Positions 1 to 8,811 of a stretch of DNA of 64,000 bases are shown here, one piece after another; the stretch's first letter is position 1, and the number at the start of each line of letters is the position of its first letter. Position numbers and translations under genes: made by a program. Source of the DNA: Subtercola sp. PAMC28395. Lineage in GTDB: Bacteria > Actinomycetota > Actinomycetes > Actinomycetales > Microbacteriaceae. The notes under the pieces were generated by a model. That model saw only the letters and a program-made list of their open reading frames with translations. It did no database searches and was not told the origin of the DNA. Location of the stretch: assembly GCF_018889995.1 (NCBI RefSeq), contig NZ_CP076547.1, positions 1 through 64,000 of the forward strand. Reading direction: 5' to 3'.

Positions 1-384
1 ATGCTGGTTCTGCTTCGAGTTGCGGCCGATGCGGGCATCCGGCCTGATTTCGTTCACCAGCTCAGCGTGGCTCTGCGCAACAGCCCGGCTGGCACAGGCA
101 GCTCAGGCGGCTCAGGCGGCACTGGCACCGGCACTGGCGCTGGAGTCCTCCCGTTCCCGTCCGGCCAGACTGCACTGAACGGTACACAGAACGGGCTCCT
201 GAGCGAACGCGAGCTGCATGTTCTGCGCCTGCTGGCGACCGAACTGTCGGGGCCCGAGATCGCCCGAGAACTCTACGTCTCGCTCAACACCATGCGCACC
301 CACACGAAGCACATCTTCGTGAAGCTCGAGGTGAACAGCCGCGCCGAGGCCGTACGCCGAGGCGCATCGCTGGGCCTCCTCTAG
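1..384 (+). CDS. LuxR-family transcriptional regulator, C-terminal part
   Basis: The reading frame is open from the left edge, so only the last 127 residues are visible and the true start lies outside. A Gly/Ser/Thr-rich linker at about residues 32-50 leads to a C-terminal LuxR-type helix-turn-helix (about residues 65-127) with the usual features: LSEREL at its start, a central IARELYVS segment and a recognition helix around [11 protein letters not shown]. The form resembles MalT-like regulators with a large N-terminal sensor, but that part is not visible. The genes that follow, small membrane proteins and a short conserved hypothetical protein, could be its targets; this is inference. Confidence 0.85.
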   Translation: MLVLLRVAADAGIRPDFVHQLSVALRNSPAGTGSSGGSGGTGTGTGAGVLPFPSGQTALNGTQNGLLSERELHVLRLLATELSGPEIARELYVSLNTMRTHTKHIFVKLEVNSRAEAVRRGASLGLL

Positions 385-701
385 AGCCCCGCTGTCGCCA
401 CTCCACTGGCGCAACTTAATAGGCACCACTCCACTTGCACCACTCCACTGGCACCACTCCACTTGCACCACTTCGTAAACACCACTCGACCGGCACCAGT
501 TCACAATCACCCCACAACGCACACCACCCGCCAATCACCACACAGCGCGCACGACCAGACGATCACCACAGCACAATCACCACAGCACAATCACCACACG
601 ACCTCCCGATGTGGTGATGCCCCGTCACCACACGCATCCGTATCTTTCGACTGTGCCCAGGCAACCACGCCCCGGCCACTTCGACTGAAGGAGCGTCACC
701 C
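385..701. repeat. CAC-rich low-complexity intergenic region with short tandem repeats
   Basis: This 317-bp gap holds no convincing gene. Positions 399-471 carry about five near-copies of a CCACTCCACTNGCA unit. Positions 561-600 carry about three copies of a 14-bp ATCACCACAGCACA unit. Overlapping frames give only His/Thr/Ser/Pro-rich nonsense on both strands. A ribosome binding site (AGGAG) lies just before the next gene at 702. Confidence 0.6.
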
Positions 702-1550
702 ATGAGTACCACCCCCGCAGCCACCTCCCCAGCCACCCCCGCAGCCAGCTCCCCGGCTGGCACCACACCGGCTGGCACCACCCCCGCTCGCATCACCCCG
801 GCCCGCATCACCCCCGCCGCGCTCACCCGCGTCAGCGCCATCGCCGCCGCCCTCGCCGGGCTGATCTACATCGTGATCCAGTTCATCCACCCCGCCGACG
901 TCGTCGCGTCGCTCTCCACACAGCAATGGATGCTCGTGCACGTCCTCAGCTTCACCGAAGCCGTTCTCGCCCTCGTCGGCGTCACCGGCATCTACCTCAG
1001 CCACGTGCGAAAACTCGGCGTGCTCGGGCTCATCGGTTACCTGATGTTCGCCTTCTTCTTCATTCTGCAGTCGGCATTCAACTTTGCTGAAGCGCTCATC
1101 GCACCGCTGTTCGTCACCGCAGCACCCCAGATCTCCGTCGACTTCGTGGGGCTCTTCGGCCGCTACCCTGCTGTCACCGATCTGGGTCCGTTGGCCGCCC
1201 TCCCCCAGGTCGGGGCCGTGTTGTACGTCGGCGGTGCGCTGCTGCTCGGTATTGCGATCATCCGGGCCAGCGTGCTTTCCCGAGGTGCGGGCATCCTGCT
1301 CATCGCCGCTGCCGCCGTCACCCCTGTCGCCGGCGCGCTGCTCCCCCACACGCTTGAGCGCATGGCCGCCGTTCCCATGGGACTCGCACTGCTCTGGCTC
1401 GGCATCTCGCTCCTGTCGAACGTCTCGAAGATCACGGGGCAGACAGCATCCCAGACCAGCGCGCAGACCAAATCTCACACGAGCGCCACCACGAGCGCCG
1501 CGCACCACGAGCCGGCGGACGAGGTTCGCCTCGACCGCCCGGAACGATGA
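702..1550 (+). CDS. multi-pass membrane protein of unknown function
   Basis: The 282-residue product begins with about 45 residues of Ala/Thr/Pro-rich low-complexity sequence containing repeated ITPAR and TTPAG units. About six hydrophobic segments follow between residues 45 and 245, and then a Thr/Ser-rich polar tail. The body looks like a DUF4386-type integral membrane protein, but I cannot assign it firmly. A GGAG-type ribosome binding site precedes the ATG. The stop codon overlaps the next start (ATGA at 1547-1550), so the two genes are probably translationally coupled. Confidence 0.75.
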   Translation: MSTTPAATSPATPAASSPAGTTPAGTTPARITPARITPAALTRVSAIAAALAGLIYIVIQFIHPADVVASLSTQQWMLVHVLSFTEAVLALVGVTGIYLSHVRKLGVLGLIGYLMFAFFFILQSAFNFAEALIAPLFVTAAPQISVDFVGLFGRYPAVTDLGPLAALPQVGAVLYVGGALLLGIAIIRASVLSRGAGILLIAAAAVTPVAGALLPHTLERMAAVPMGLALLWLGISLLSNVSKITGQTASQTSAQTKSHTSATTSAAHHEPADEVRLDRPER

Positions 1551-1888
1551 GCCACGCTGCGGCGAGTCACAGCGGGATGAGCCACGCTGCGGCGAGTCAC
1601 AGAGGGATGAGCCACGCTGCGATGGGCCACGGCGCAATGAATCGCAGTGCGATGAACAAAAGTGCGATGACCGCCTACGAAATTCGCCTCGAAGGGCAGC
1701 TCGATCCCCGATGGAGCGACTGGTTCGAGGGCTTCACGATCTCGAATGATGCAGACGGATGCACCACCCTCACGGGCCCTGTCATCGATCAGGCTGCCCT
1801 CCACGGTCTACTCCGGCGCGTCGGCGATCTGGGCGTGACGCTGCTCTCAGTCAACGCGCTGACCGGCGAGGAGTTCGCGCAGCAGTGA
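1547..1888 (+). CDS. short conserved hypothetical protein with repeated N-terminal Met units
   Basis: The C-terminal 73 residues (from MTAYEIRLEGQLDPRW) look like a small actinobacterial protein often found near LuxR-type regulators, with a WSDWFEGFTI segment and a DQAALHGLLRR helix. The first 40 residues are unusual: two full copies and one partial copy of MSHAAASHxG, then shorter Met-containing units, encoded by a 33-bp direct repeat at about 1547-1625. The frame therefore has several in-frame ATG codons, and the ancestral start may be the ATG of MTAYEI near 1667. Function is unknown; it overlaps the upstream membrane gene by four bases. Confidence 0.65.
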   Translation: MSHAAASHSGMSHAAASHRGMSHAAMGHGAMNRSAMNKSAMTAYEIRLEGQLDPRWSDWFEGFTISNDADGCTTLTGPVIDQAALHGLLRRVGDLGVTLLSVNALTGEEFAQQ

Positions 1889-1967
1889 TCACCCAGTTGT
1901 GATCACCCAGCAGAAATCACGTACCCATCTATCCATGACCATTCGCTACGCCGAAGGAGAACGCACC

Positions 1968-2804
1968 ATGCCTGTCAACACCCCCGACAGCACCCCCAAC
2001 ACCGCCCAGACCATCCTGACCCCCCTGACCGCCCACACGGCTCTGACCGCCCATACAGGTCAGCCGGCCCAGACCGCCAAAGAGGCCAAAGAGGCCAAAG
2101 AGGCCAAAACGCGATCTTCCCAGCCACCCATCCGGCGCACCCGTGTGTCGTGGCTCGCGCCGACCGGGCTGATCCTACTCAGCCTCATCCCTCTGCTCGC
2201 CGGCGCTGCGCGAGTCGCCGAACTGACCGGAGGCGCCGCTGAGACCGCCGACAACTCACGGTTCCTCGACTCGCCCATCCCCGTTTTCGTTCACATCGTC
2301 GGCGTCACGGTATTCAGCCTCCTCGGCGCCTTCCAGTTCGTTCCCACACTGCGACGCGCGGGGCACCGCTGGCACCGCGTATCCGGCACCATCCTCATCC
2401 CGGCAGGGCTCCTCACTGCGCTCTCCGGAATGTGGATGGTCGTCTTCTACCCCCACCCAGTCGGCGACGGCCTCGCTCTTTCCGCCCTCAGGCTCCTGTT
2501 CGGTGCCGCGATGGTGGCAGGCATCCTGCTCGGTATCCGCGCGATCTCGAAACGAGATTTCGTCTCACACGGCGACTGGATGACGCGGGCCTACGCCATC
2601 GGAATGGGTGCCGGCACCCAGGCCATCCTCCTCATCCCGGGTGCGATCATCTTCGGCAAGACCCACGAACTATCGCGAACGCTCCTGATGGGTGCGGCCT
2701 GGGTCGTCAACCTCGCAGTAGCTGAGTTGATCATCCGCCGTCGCGCTCGCAAGGCTGGAGGCGTAGCGTTTACCCATGTGCCGGAACATCCATACACTGC
2801 ATAA
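1968..2804 (+). CDS. DUF2306-type integral membrane protein
   Basis: I chose the ATG at 1968 because GAAGGAGA lies just upstream; the frame opens earlier, at 1899. Residues 1-50 are low complexity, with TLT/TAHT repeats and a tandem AKE run encoded by GCCAAAGAG units. The rest has about six hydrophobic segments. Features typical of the DUF2306 family include an FxxxLGAFQF segment, the GHRWHRVSGTIL stretch, and a later ISKRDFVSHGDWMTRAYAI stretch whose His, Asp and Trp are usually conserved. The biochemical role of the family is not known to me. Confidence 0.8.
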   Translation: MPVNTPDSTPNTAQTILTPLTAHTALTAHTGQPAQTAKEAKEAKEAKTRSSQPPIRRTRVSWLAPTGLILLSLIPLLAGAARVAELTGGAAETADNSRFLDSPIPVFVHIVGVTVFSLLGAFQFVPTLRRAGHRWHRVSGTILIPAGLLTALSGMWMVVFYPHPVGDGLALSALRLLFGAAMVAGILLGIRAISKRDFVSHGDWMTRAYAIGMGAGTQAILLIPGAIIFGKTHELSRTLLMGAAWVVNLAVAELIIRRRARKAGGVAFTHVPEHPYTA

Positions 2805-3048
2805 TTTCGAGCCCGCCGCCACCGACGACGAAGTACACGCTGCCGCGCTGCAGTACGTGCGCAAGATCAGCGGAGTGACGAAGCCGTCGAAGGCGAACAC
2901 CGAGGCATTCGATCAGGCTGTCGCCGAGATCGCCCACATCTCACGTCATCTGCTCGAAGACCTCGTGGCGACCACTCCGCCCAAGAACCGCGAGCTCGAG
3001 GCCGAGAAGGCACGGGCACGGTCGGCGAAACGATTCGCCACGGCGTGA
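2776..3048 (+). CDS. DUF2277-family small protein
   Basis: This 90-residue soluble protein begins MCRNIHTLHNFEPAAT, a typical start for DUF2277 proteins. It continues with EVHAAALQYVRKISGVTKPSKAN and an Arg-containing C-terminal helix. It overlaps the end of the DUF2306 gene by 29 bases in another frame, so the two are probably co-transcribed. The function of the family is unknown. Confidence 0.85.
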   Translation: MCRNIHTLHNFEPAATDDEVHAAALQYVRKISGVTKPSKANTEAFDQAVAEIAHISRHLLEDLVATTPPKNRELEAEKARARSAKRFATA

Positions 3049-3154
3049 GCAAGCGCGTCACAGTGTGCGCGTCACAGTGTTCGAGTCACAGCCTGAGCAC
3101 GCGCAAGCGCGTCATGTCGTGCACGTCACCGCGTCGGCGGGCGTCTGACGTCGA

Positions 3155-3403
3155 TCAGACCTCGACGGCCAGCTCGTATACCTCGTGGGTCGGATGCCCG
3201 GCCTTCTCATGCACGCGCATCACGGCCTCTTTCGAGGGGCCAGTCGACAAGCAGAAGACCTTGCCCGACTGCGGGTCGAGCCAGGCCTTCTCGAAGTGCA
3301 CACCCTCCGCGCCTTCGACATCGAGATCGGCCTGGTGAGCAGCGGCGAGCTGATCTTCTGTGACTCCGACGAACCCGTCGTGCACGTCCATGAACTGTGG
3401 CAT
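3155..3403 (-). CDS. DUF4242 / SCO4226-like nickel-binding protein
   Basis: The 82-residue product starts MPQFMDVHDGFVGVT and ends with GKVFCLSTGPSKEAVMRVHEKAGHPTHEVYEL, the pattern of SCO4226-type small ferredoxin-fold proteins (DUF4242). One member of this family is described as nickel binding. I chose the ATG at 3403 because AAGGAGG lies at good spacing before it; the frame opens at 3445. The gene stands alone between two plus-strand genes. Confidence 0.8.
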   Translation of the reverse strand: MPQFMDVHDGFVGVTEDQLAAAHQADLDVEGAEGVHFEKAWLDPQSGKVFCLSTGPSKEAVMRVHEKAGHPTHEVYELAVEV

Positions 3404-3546
3404 CTTCGAACCTCCTTGTTCTGCGGCCCAGAATACTCCCGGCATTGTTACGCCGCCAGAGCCGAAAATTGAAACATCAGACTCCGCGTTATCTGGTGGC
3501 TGACATCACGCTCCAGCACCCAGATCAGAGCCTCTAGACTGTGCCC

Positions 3547-4179
3547 ATGAATGTGGCGCCCGTCGTGCGACTGCGCCGGGAGGCGTGGGGGTTCGCAGCT
3601 GGATCCCTGCTGTTCATGCTGGGCGCACTTCCGTTCTACCAGCAGGCAGTCGGTGACATTTCCGCGAACGCGACCTTCTTCGCCGGGTCGCTTTTCTTCA
3701 CGACAGCCGGTTTCATCCAATTGAGCCTGAGCGGAAAGCGGCCTCCCTCACGATCGGCGAACCGGCCTGACACCTTCGACTGGTGGGCCGCCGCCGTGCA
3801 ATTCGCTGGCACCCTGCTGTTCAACGTCAGCACGGTCTCCGCTCTCATCGTCTCGGTGAACGCCGCATCACATCTACACGGAGGGTGGCGCCCCGACGCA
3901 TATGGGTCAGTAGCCTTTCTCGTATCCAGTGCGCTAGCAGTCGTCGCAACGACAGAGCGCGATTCCCTCTGGGATCCGCAGGCCAGAACGTGGCGCTGCA
4001 CCTGGTTGAACATGACCGGCTCGGTGCTGTTCGGGGTGTCGGCGGTGGGCGCATACGTGCTGCCGACGACCGATGACCTTCTCAGCCTGTTCTGGGCGAA
4101 CGCCGGTACCTTCGCCGGCGCAGCGTGCTTCTTCACCGCAGCCGTGCTGAGCCGGCCCGGTCGGAGCCCAGCCGGATAG
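3547..4179 (+). CDS. integral membrane protein, possibly YrhK-like
   Basis: The 210-residue protein has about six hydrophobic segments (around residues 15-35, 40-60, 80-105, 115-132, 150-168 and 178-198). It carries repeated G(S/T)LLFxxSxVxA-type motifs in its two halves, which suggests an internal duplication. The segment with SLWDPQARTWRCTWLNMTGSVLF recalls YrhK-domain membrane proteins; I am not certain. TAGACT at 3535-3540 sits six bases before the ATG at 3547, so a leaderless start is likely; a GTG at 3541 is the alternative. Confidence 0.7.
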   Translation: MNVAPVVRLRREAWGFAAGSLLFMLGALPFYQQAVGDISANATFFAGSLFFTTAGFIQLSLSGKRPPSRSANRPDTFDWWAAAVQFAGTLLFNVSTVSALIVSVNAASHLHGGWRPDAYGSVAFLVSSALAVVATTERDSLWDPQARTWRCTWLNMTGSVLFGVSAVGAYVLPTTDDLLSLFWANAGTFAGAACFFTAAVLSRPGRSPAG

Positions 4180-4299
4180 TCGCCCAGTCCACCGATCACA
4201 CACGCGCCCGAGCCCGCAATGCACCCAAAAACTGGTCTCGGTTCGAAATAGTCTCGTTCATCGTCATCGCCACGGTCATCGTTATCGCCACGGTCATCG

Positions 4300-5922
4300 T
4301 CACCGCCGTGTTCGTCGTTGTGTGCAGGGCCTGGGTTTTTGTGTCCAGTCGATCTCGGGCGGCGGGATGATATGTGGCGCGCCCGTGATCATGACGAGTT
4401 TCCACCGGCTCTTATGCACATTCGAATGATGAAAATGACACAGCAGTACCCCGTTGTCGACATCTGTTCGACCAGGCAAATATCCTGTGTCACGCCAGTC
4501 GACAACATGGTGTGTCTCACACCACGACGGGGGCCTGCCGCAGCCCGGCCACACGCACCCGCCGTCGCGGGCGGCGAGGGCCCTGTTCTGCGCCGGGGTG
4601 AACAACCGTTTCGTCTTCCCGTGCTGCAACACCCGCCCCTGATGCATCACCGTCGCAATCACATCCCCATGACAGATGAGCTGCTCAACGGTCGATACCG
4701 GGACGGGCTGGTCGACCCCGTCAACCCAGCCCACACCCCGCCCGTCGACAACATCTTCCAAGGTGACGTGCACGTTGATCGTCGGACGCGCCCCACACAA
4801 CACCGGCATACCCGGCAACCCCGCCACCCGGTCGATATACGCCGTGAACCCATCCGCCAACAACTGCTCACGCGTACGGCTCTCAGCCAACACCGGGATC
4901 ACCTCGTCGTCGGTGTCGTCGTCGGTGTCGGTGTCGTCGAAGCGCGGGCCAGAAGATTCGCCCCTGGGCGAAGGACTACCCTCTCCGCCAGGTGCACGAT
5001 GGTCGTTCGGAGCATCGTTGTCGCAGTTCTCGTCATCGACCCGTGCCGCACGACCGTCGTGAGTCTCGTCACCCTCAAGAACTCCCGGCGCGGCGCCGGG
5101 GCCGCCGAATCGCGGGAGTCGGGGGCTGAGGATGGTTTGGGCGATGGCCTGCCACTTCGCACCCTGCACCGCCGTCAACATGCCACCGACCTTGAACGTA
5201 CCGTCAGCCTGCTGCCGCAGCCACAACCCACGCTTCTCTTCCAACTCCCGAGCTGTGGGTTCGGCACCATCAGGATCCAGATGCCCCTGCCACTGCGCCA
5301 CCATCACCGCAACCTGATCCGCCGACAACGAAAGCCCCACACCCGCCCTGGGGTCGGCGGCGAGCACCAGCATCCGTTCACACTCATGCAGATCTGCACC
5401 GAACCCCACCCGCCTGGCCGAATCGCCCAACATCCGGGTGATGACCTGGGCACTGTCGACCCCGAGCCGGCCCGCCCGCAGCGCCTCCTGCACGGACGGG
5501 AAGTTGCTCTCATTCACCAAACCCACCGTCGACATCGATGACCGCACCGCCGTACCGAGTCGCACCCGGGCTGCCGCGGTCTTCTTCGACACCCCCGTCA
5601 GACCGGAGATCAGCGACACCACGTCCGCGCACCCATGCTTCACCGTCAACCGGTCATCACCACGTTCACGTTTAGACCGTTCAGCCAGCTCCCCCGCCGC
5701 CTCGACAACGATCCCTTCAGCGCATTTCAGCAGTGCTTCACCCGCCACGGCCCAGGCGAGGAGTTCTTCGTCGGCAAGCCCGCAGGGCGCGGCAGCCCCA
5801 AACCCACCCGACGACACCACCGCTTCTACAGCCGCACGCAACGCCGCAAGCCGCGGGTCATCAAGACCCTCAGGCGACGACCCGGAACCTCCGGCAACTG
5901 GTGTTTTCATACCTTCATTCAA
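4300..5922 (-). CDS. DUF222 domain / HNH endonuclease protein (13E12-like)
   Basis: The 540-residue protein has an N-terminal DUF222 region (about residues 25-280). An acidic Asp/Glu/Asn-rich linker follows (about 285-345), then a C-terminal HNH nuclease domain. The HNH core is visible: GGCVWPGCGRPPSWCETHH, then a VDNGVLLCHFHHSNVH segment, giving two Cys pairs and the catalytic His/Asn set. Proteins of this form are multicopy in actinobacteria and are related to the 13E12 repeat family of mycobacteria. Their role is poorly known. Two in-frame ATGs (5922 and 5910) are both possible starts. Confidence 0.9.
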   Translation of the reverse strand: MNEGMKTPVAGGSGSSPEGLDDPRLAALRAAVEAVVSSGGFGAAAPCGLADEELLAWAVAGEALLKCAEGIVVEAAGELAERSKRERGDDRLTVKHGCADVVSLISGLTGVSKKTAAARVRLGTAVRSSMSTVGLVNESNFPSVQEALRAGRLGVDSAQVITRMLGDSARRVGFGADLHECERMLVLAADPRAGVGLSLSADQVAVMVAQWQGHLDPDGAEPTARELEEKRGLWLRQQADGTFKVGGMLTAVQGAKWQAIAQTILSPRLPRFGGPGAAPGVLEGDETHDGRAARVDDENCDNDAPNDHRAPGGEGSPSPRGESSGPRFDDTDTDDDTDDEVIPVLAESRTREQLLADGFTAYIDRVAGLPGMPVLCGARPTINVHVTLEDVVDGRGVGWVDGVDQPVPVSTVEQLICHGDVIATVMHQGRVLQHGKTKRLFTPAQNRALAARDGGCVWPGCGRPPSWCETHHVVDWRDTGYLPGRTDVDNGVLLCHFHHSNVHKSRWKLVMITGAPHIIPPPEIDWTQKPRPCTQRRTRR

Positions 5923-6373
5923 ACACCCACCACTGACAATCCCTCACTAATCGAGAGCCGTCATCAACACCCGTGTACAACCATCCTCCACGCCAAATGT
6001 GGAGGACAAGACAGTGCCTGAAGCCCGTCGTTAGTTGCCCACGGCTGGCTACGACGAAACCGTCACGAGTCAAACCGCACAGACGGCCGCCGGAGACCCC
6101 CGATGACCACGTCGAAGCGCGCTACCCGCTATCGGACCACCGCAGAATACGACCCAGAAATTCCCAGCTACAGATCTCAATGCAGAACATTAAGACGAAA
6201 GACAAACGGCCTCAAATCTCTCCGGAACCTTCGTCTTTGGCCACTGACGCTTCACGCCGAGGGAAACCCGACGGTAGAGCGTCAGCCCGTCACGTGAATG
6301 CAACGACGGCAGTAACCAACAAGGAACCTTCGACGATCGACGAAGCCGCGAGCATCCGATCGGCGCTCGACCC
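5923..6373. other. intergenic region without a convincing gene
   Basis: About 450 bp between the DUF222-HNH gene and the VOC gene. It contains short overlapping frames on both strands with no recognisable domain, no good ribosome binding site and no conserved motif I can see. Base composition starts to become more AT-rich here, so this may be the left edge of the accessory region, but I find no copy of the tRNA-Arg 3' end. Confidence 0.4.
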
Positions 6374-6814
6374 TCAGGGAGACATCTGTACGAAGATGCA
6401 GAACGGATGCCCGGCCGGGTCTGCGTACACGTAAAGCAGTTCTTCGGCATCTGCCGATCGATCATCGAGCACACGCGCACCGAGACTCACGGCGCGCTCG
6501 TGCTGCTCGGCGAGCTCTTCGGCGGAGTCGACAGAGAAGTCGAGATGCAACATCTGCGGCCGCGGGCCCTCCGGCCACGTCGCCTCGGGCAGGTACGCGA
6601 CCTGCTGGAACGAGTACCGCCAAGTGCTCGCCGGGTCGAGAAGCGTGACCCAGTCGCTGCCGACGAGGTCGGGTGAGCCGTCAGCGGGCGGCTCATCACC
6701 CGCCCGGTACTCCAATCCCAGCAGTTCCCGGTAGAACTCCGCCAGACCCCTGGCGTCTTCAGCGTCGAGCACCACCGCGCGGATGGACGGCGTCACCCTC
6801 TTCGATGTGACCAT
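6374..6814 (-). CDS. VOC-superfamily (glyoxalase/bleomycin-resistance-like) protein
   Basis: The 146-residue protein shows the paired beta-alpha-beta-beta-beta modules of the vicinal oxygen chelate fold. The first half has AVVLDAEDARGLAEFYRELLGLEYR. The second has QMLHLDFSVDSAEELAEQHERAVSLGARVL and ends with the ADPAGHPFCIFVQ strand, which is typical of many actinobacterial members. His in HLDF and Glu near the end of module two are plausible metal ligands. The ATG at 6814 is preferred over the open frame to 6877 because the family begins close to it. Substrate unknown. Confidence 0.85.
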   Translation of the reverse strand: MVTSKRVTPSIRAVVLDAEDARGLAEFYRELLGLEYRAGDEPPADGSPDLVGSDWVTLLDPASTWRYSFQQVAYLPEATWPEGPRPQMLHLDFSVDSAEELAEQHERAVSLGARVLDDRSADAEELLYVYADPAGHPFCIFVQMSP

Positions 6815-7048
6815 GTTCCATTCTTTGCGCGGAGTGTCGTGGGGCACAAGCCCCGTCGCTACACGCGTCACCCGCACTCAGCTCGTCGGATTCACCAGAT
6901 TCATCGGACTCGTCGGAGTCGTCGAGGTGAGTGTCTCGAGCGATCGTGGCGCTTGAGCCCTGTGGCATTCAGCGCCGATCACGGTGGCTGATAATCGCGG
7001 ACGTGGACACCCACCCATGCAGCCGTGGCACGACAAGAGTGCGAATTG

Positions 7049-7450
7049 GTGCGCCTACTGGGACGCTACTTGAATTCAAAAACAGAGGTGGATCAGATTA
7101 CTCGCCTCTCTAAGCAAGCAGCCTCAGAACACGTGGAGCGCATCTCCCCCACCACTGTCAGGGGACCTGCGCGGCTGACAAAGCAGCAGAACGAGCGAAT
7201 AGTCGCTCTCTACAAGGCTGGACAGAGACCGGTTGATATAGCGGCCGAGCTCGGCACTACTGAATGGACGGTGCATCACCGACTGAATCGCCTGGGCGTC
7301 AAGCGGCGACCGATCGGCATGACGAACGCAGAGGTTCAAGAAGCATTGAGGCTCAATAATGAGGGTGTTCCAATCACCGAGTTAGCAAGGCAATTCAGTC
7401 GTTCGTGGAAGACAATTCACAATGAGCTAAGAGTTGCGCGTGGCTGCTGA
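7049..7450 (+). CDS. two-HTH DNA-binding protein (copy 0)
   Basis: This 133-residue protein is a paralogue of those at 11659 and 14074. It has two consecutive helix-turn-helix segments. The first is around residues 60-90 (RPVDIAAELGTTEWTVHHRL). The second is near the C-terminus (VPITELARQFSRSWKTIHNEL). The form resembles the C-terminal HTH of serine recombinases but without a catalytic domain. I took the GTG at 7049 because all three copies align from a VRxLxxY sequence there; the frame opens at 7025. Unlike the other two copies, no convergent partner gene follows. Target and function are unknown. Confidence 0.7.
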   Translation: MRLLGRYLNSKTEVDQITRLSKQAASEHVERISPTTVRGPARLTKQQNERIVALYKAGQRPVDIAAELGTTEWTVHHRLNRLGVKRRPIGMTNAEVQEALRLNNEGVPITELARQFSRSWKTIHNELRVARGC

Positions 7451-7856
7451 TTCTGTCGTTCGTCAGGTCGAGCCGCGTTCACGCGATCAGTGTGCAACGA
7501 CGTGCGCAGGTCACTGATGTGCGGGCACTTTGGATGCTCCGCCACCGCGCCAGCTCTTCAGAACAGGTCCTTCGCGTCTGCGGCAGCGGTGTCGCTGCCT
7601 GCGCCACCGGCGTGCATCGGCTCTGTGGCGATCACCGCTACGACCAGAGCCATTGTGCCCTGTCAGCCAGTGTTCGCTGACATTGAAGTGGTCCCGTTTT
7701 TGAATTGGTGACCTGTGGCCGCACCACGACCAGCAGTGTCACGATCGGCCCGAGAAACACCGTCAGACCCGTCCCTCCCGATACTGTAAGGCACGTTCGT
7801 ATCCGAAGCCACGAGATGCTAATCCCAGATACCTTTTTAGAGCGTGAGGACAAACA
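7451..7856. other. intergenic region, no supported gene
   Basis: Roughly 400 bp after HTH copy 0. Short frames on both strands (for example 7490-7711 plus, 7638-7853 minus and a 31-codon minus frame at 7558-7653) have no family resemblance and weak or no ribosome binding sites. The right end carries GAGGA before the GTG at 7857 and an AT-rich stretch (TACCTTTTTAGAG) that may be part of a promoter. Confidence 0.4.
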
Positions 7857-8186
7857 GTGTCAGATCAGTCCCAGCCCCCTGCAGGGTTCAGCGAACACCC
7901 ACTTCCCCTACGTCCTGGTCGTAACCCGTACGAGATCGGCATCGGCGTCGCGGGCATCGTCGCGCTTTTCGGGGGAATCCTTCTCTTCGCTGTCAACGAT
8001 TACGCCGTAAATCAGGCCGCGTCAGAGGGTTTCGCGTATTACGGCCCATCCGATTACTACATCGGCTATTCGACTGGGGTGAATTGGGGTGCTCTTGGAT
8101 CGGGTCTCGCATGGGGCGGCCTGGCAACGCTAGGAGCGCTCGGGTTCTACTTCATGACCCGTTGGAACAAGACGCACCACCGCTGA
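7857..8186 (+). CDS. small two-helix membrane protein
   Basis: The 109-residue product starts at GTG with GAGGA six bases upstream. It has a short Pro-rich cytoplasmic N-terminus, a hydrophobic segment at about residues 28-47, and a Gly/Tyr-rich loop (FAYYGPSDYYIGYSTG). A second hydrophobic segment follows at about 79-99, then a basic tail. I do not recognise the family. It is one of several small membrane proteins in this AT-richer stretch. Confidence 0.6.
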   Translation: MSDQSQPPAGFSEHPLPLRPGRNPYEIGIGVAGIVALFGGILLFAVNDYAVNQAASEGFAYYGPSDYYIGYSTGVNWGALGSGLAWGGLATLGALGFYFMTRWNKTHHR

Positions 8187-8348
8187 TCTTCATCGCCATC
8201 CGGAGGACCCAATCCCCGTCCGCACGCCACAGACCGTGCAACCGCTCCGACTGCGCCGCTCGCCAATCGCGTGATGGTTGACAGGTGAGAAGCGTACGGT
8301 CTGTGCAGACACCCACATATCGTCTAGCTCAAGCGTTCGTCAGAGGAT

Positions 8349-8633
8349 TCACTCGAATCGTGATTTGTCTGTGTCGGAGTGCGGAGGCGCTCCAGCGGTC
8401 GACCATTCCGGCGGCATCCATATGGACTGCTCGAGGGCGGGCTTGAAGCCGTAGAACTCGGACTCCACAGCGCCAGCGCTGAAAAGGGGTGCAATCACTT
8501 CGTTGGCACTGCGCGGTTTCCGACGAACGAGTGCGATAAGCACACGAATGACAATCGCGGTCACAAACACTCCACAGCCGATGGGCACACTGAAGAAACA
8601 GAGAAATGCCCACACCTCCGCTACTGCATTCAT
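8349..8633 (-). CDS. small single-pass membrane protein
   Basis: The 94-residue product starts at an ATG with GAGGAGC seven bases upstream. It has one long hydrophobic segment (about residues 6-35) followed by a basic RRKPRSA stretch and a polar, probably cytoplasmic tail. The longer overlapping minus frame at 8329-8766 looks like a shadow. No family recognised. Confidence 0.55.
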   Translation of the reverse strand: MNAVAEVWAFLCFFSVPIGCGVFVTAIVIRVLIALVRRKPRSANEVIAPLFSAGAVESEFYGFKPALEQSIWMPPEWSTAGAPPHSDTDKSRFE

Positions 8634-8811
8634 CCCGATTGCTCCTCACGCTGCCGCCCAGCCACCACGCTCCTGGTCGAAAACTAGCGGATCTGCGAGA
8701 GCGGCACAATAATTCGGTCGAGTTCTGGCTACGTAGCAGGACACGAGGACGCAAAAACCATTGCATTCGTCGTCGCTAAAGCTGCCGATTGATCCCCGGC
8801 ACGCTAGCGGG

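Noticed and set aside
5973..6434. 153-codon plus-strand frame in the gap before the VOC gene
   Set aside because: No domain, no good ribosome binding site, and it runs into the 3' end of the VOC gene on the other strand.
7558..7653. 31-codon minus frame after HTH copy 0 reading MALVVAVIATEPMHAGGAG
   Set aside because: Protein-like at a glance but flanked by stops, with no ribosome binding site and no related sequence in the window.
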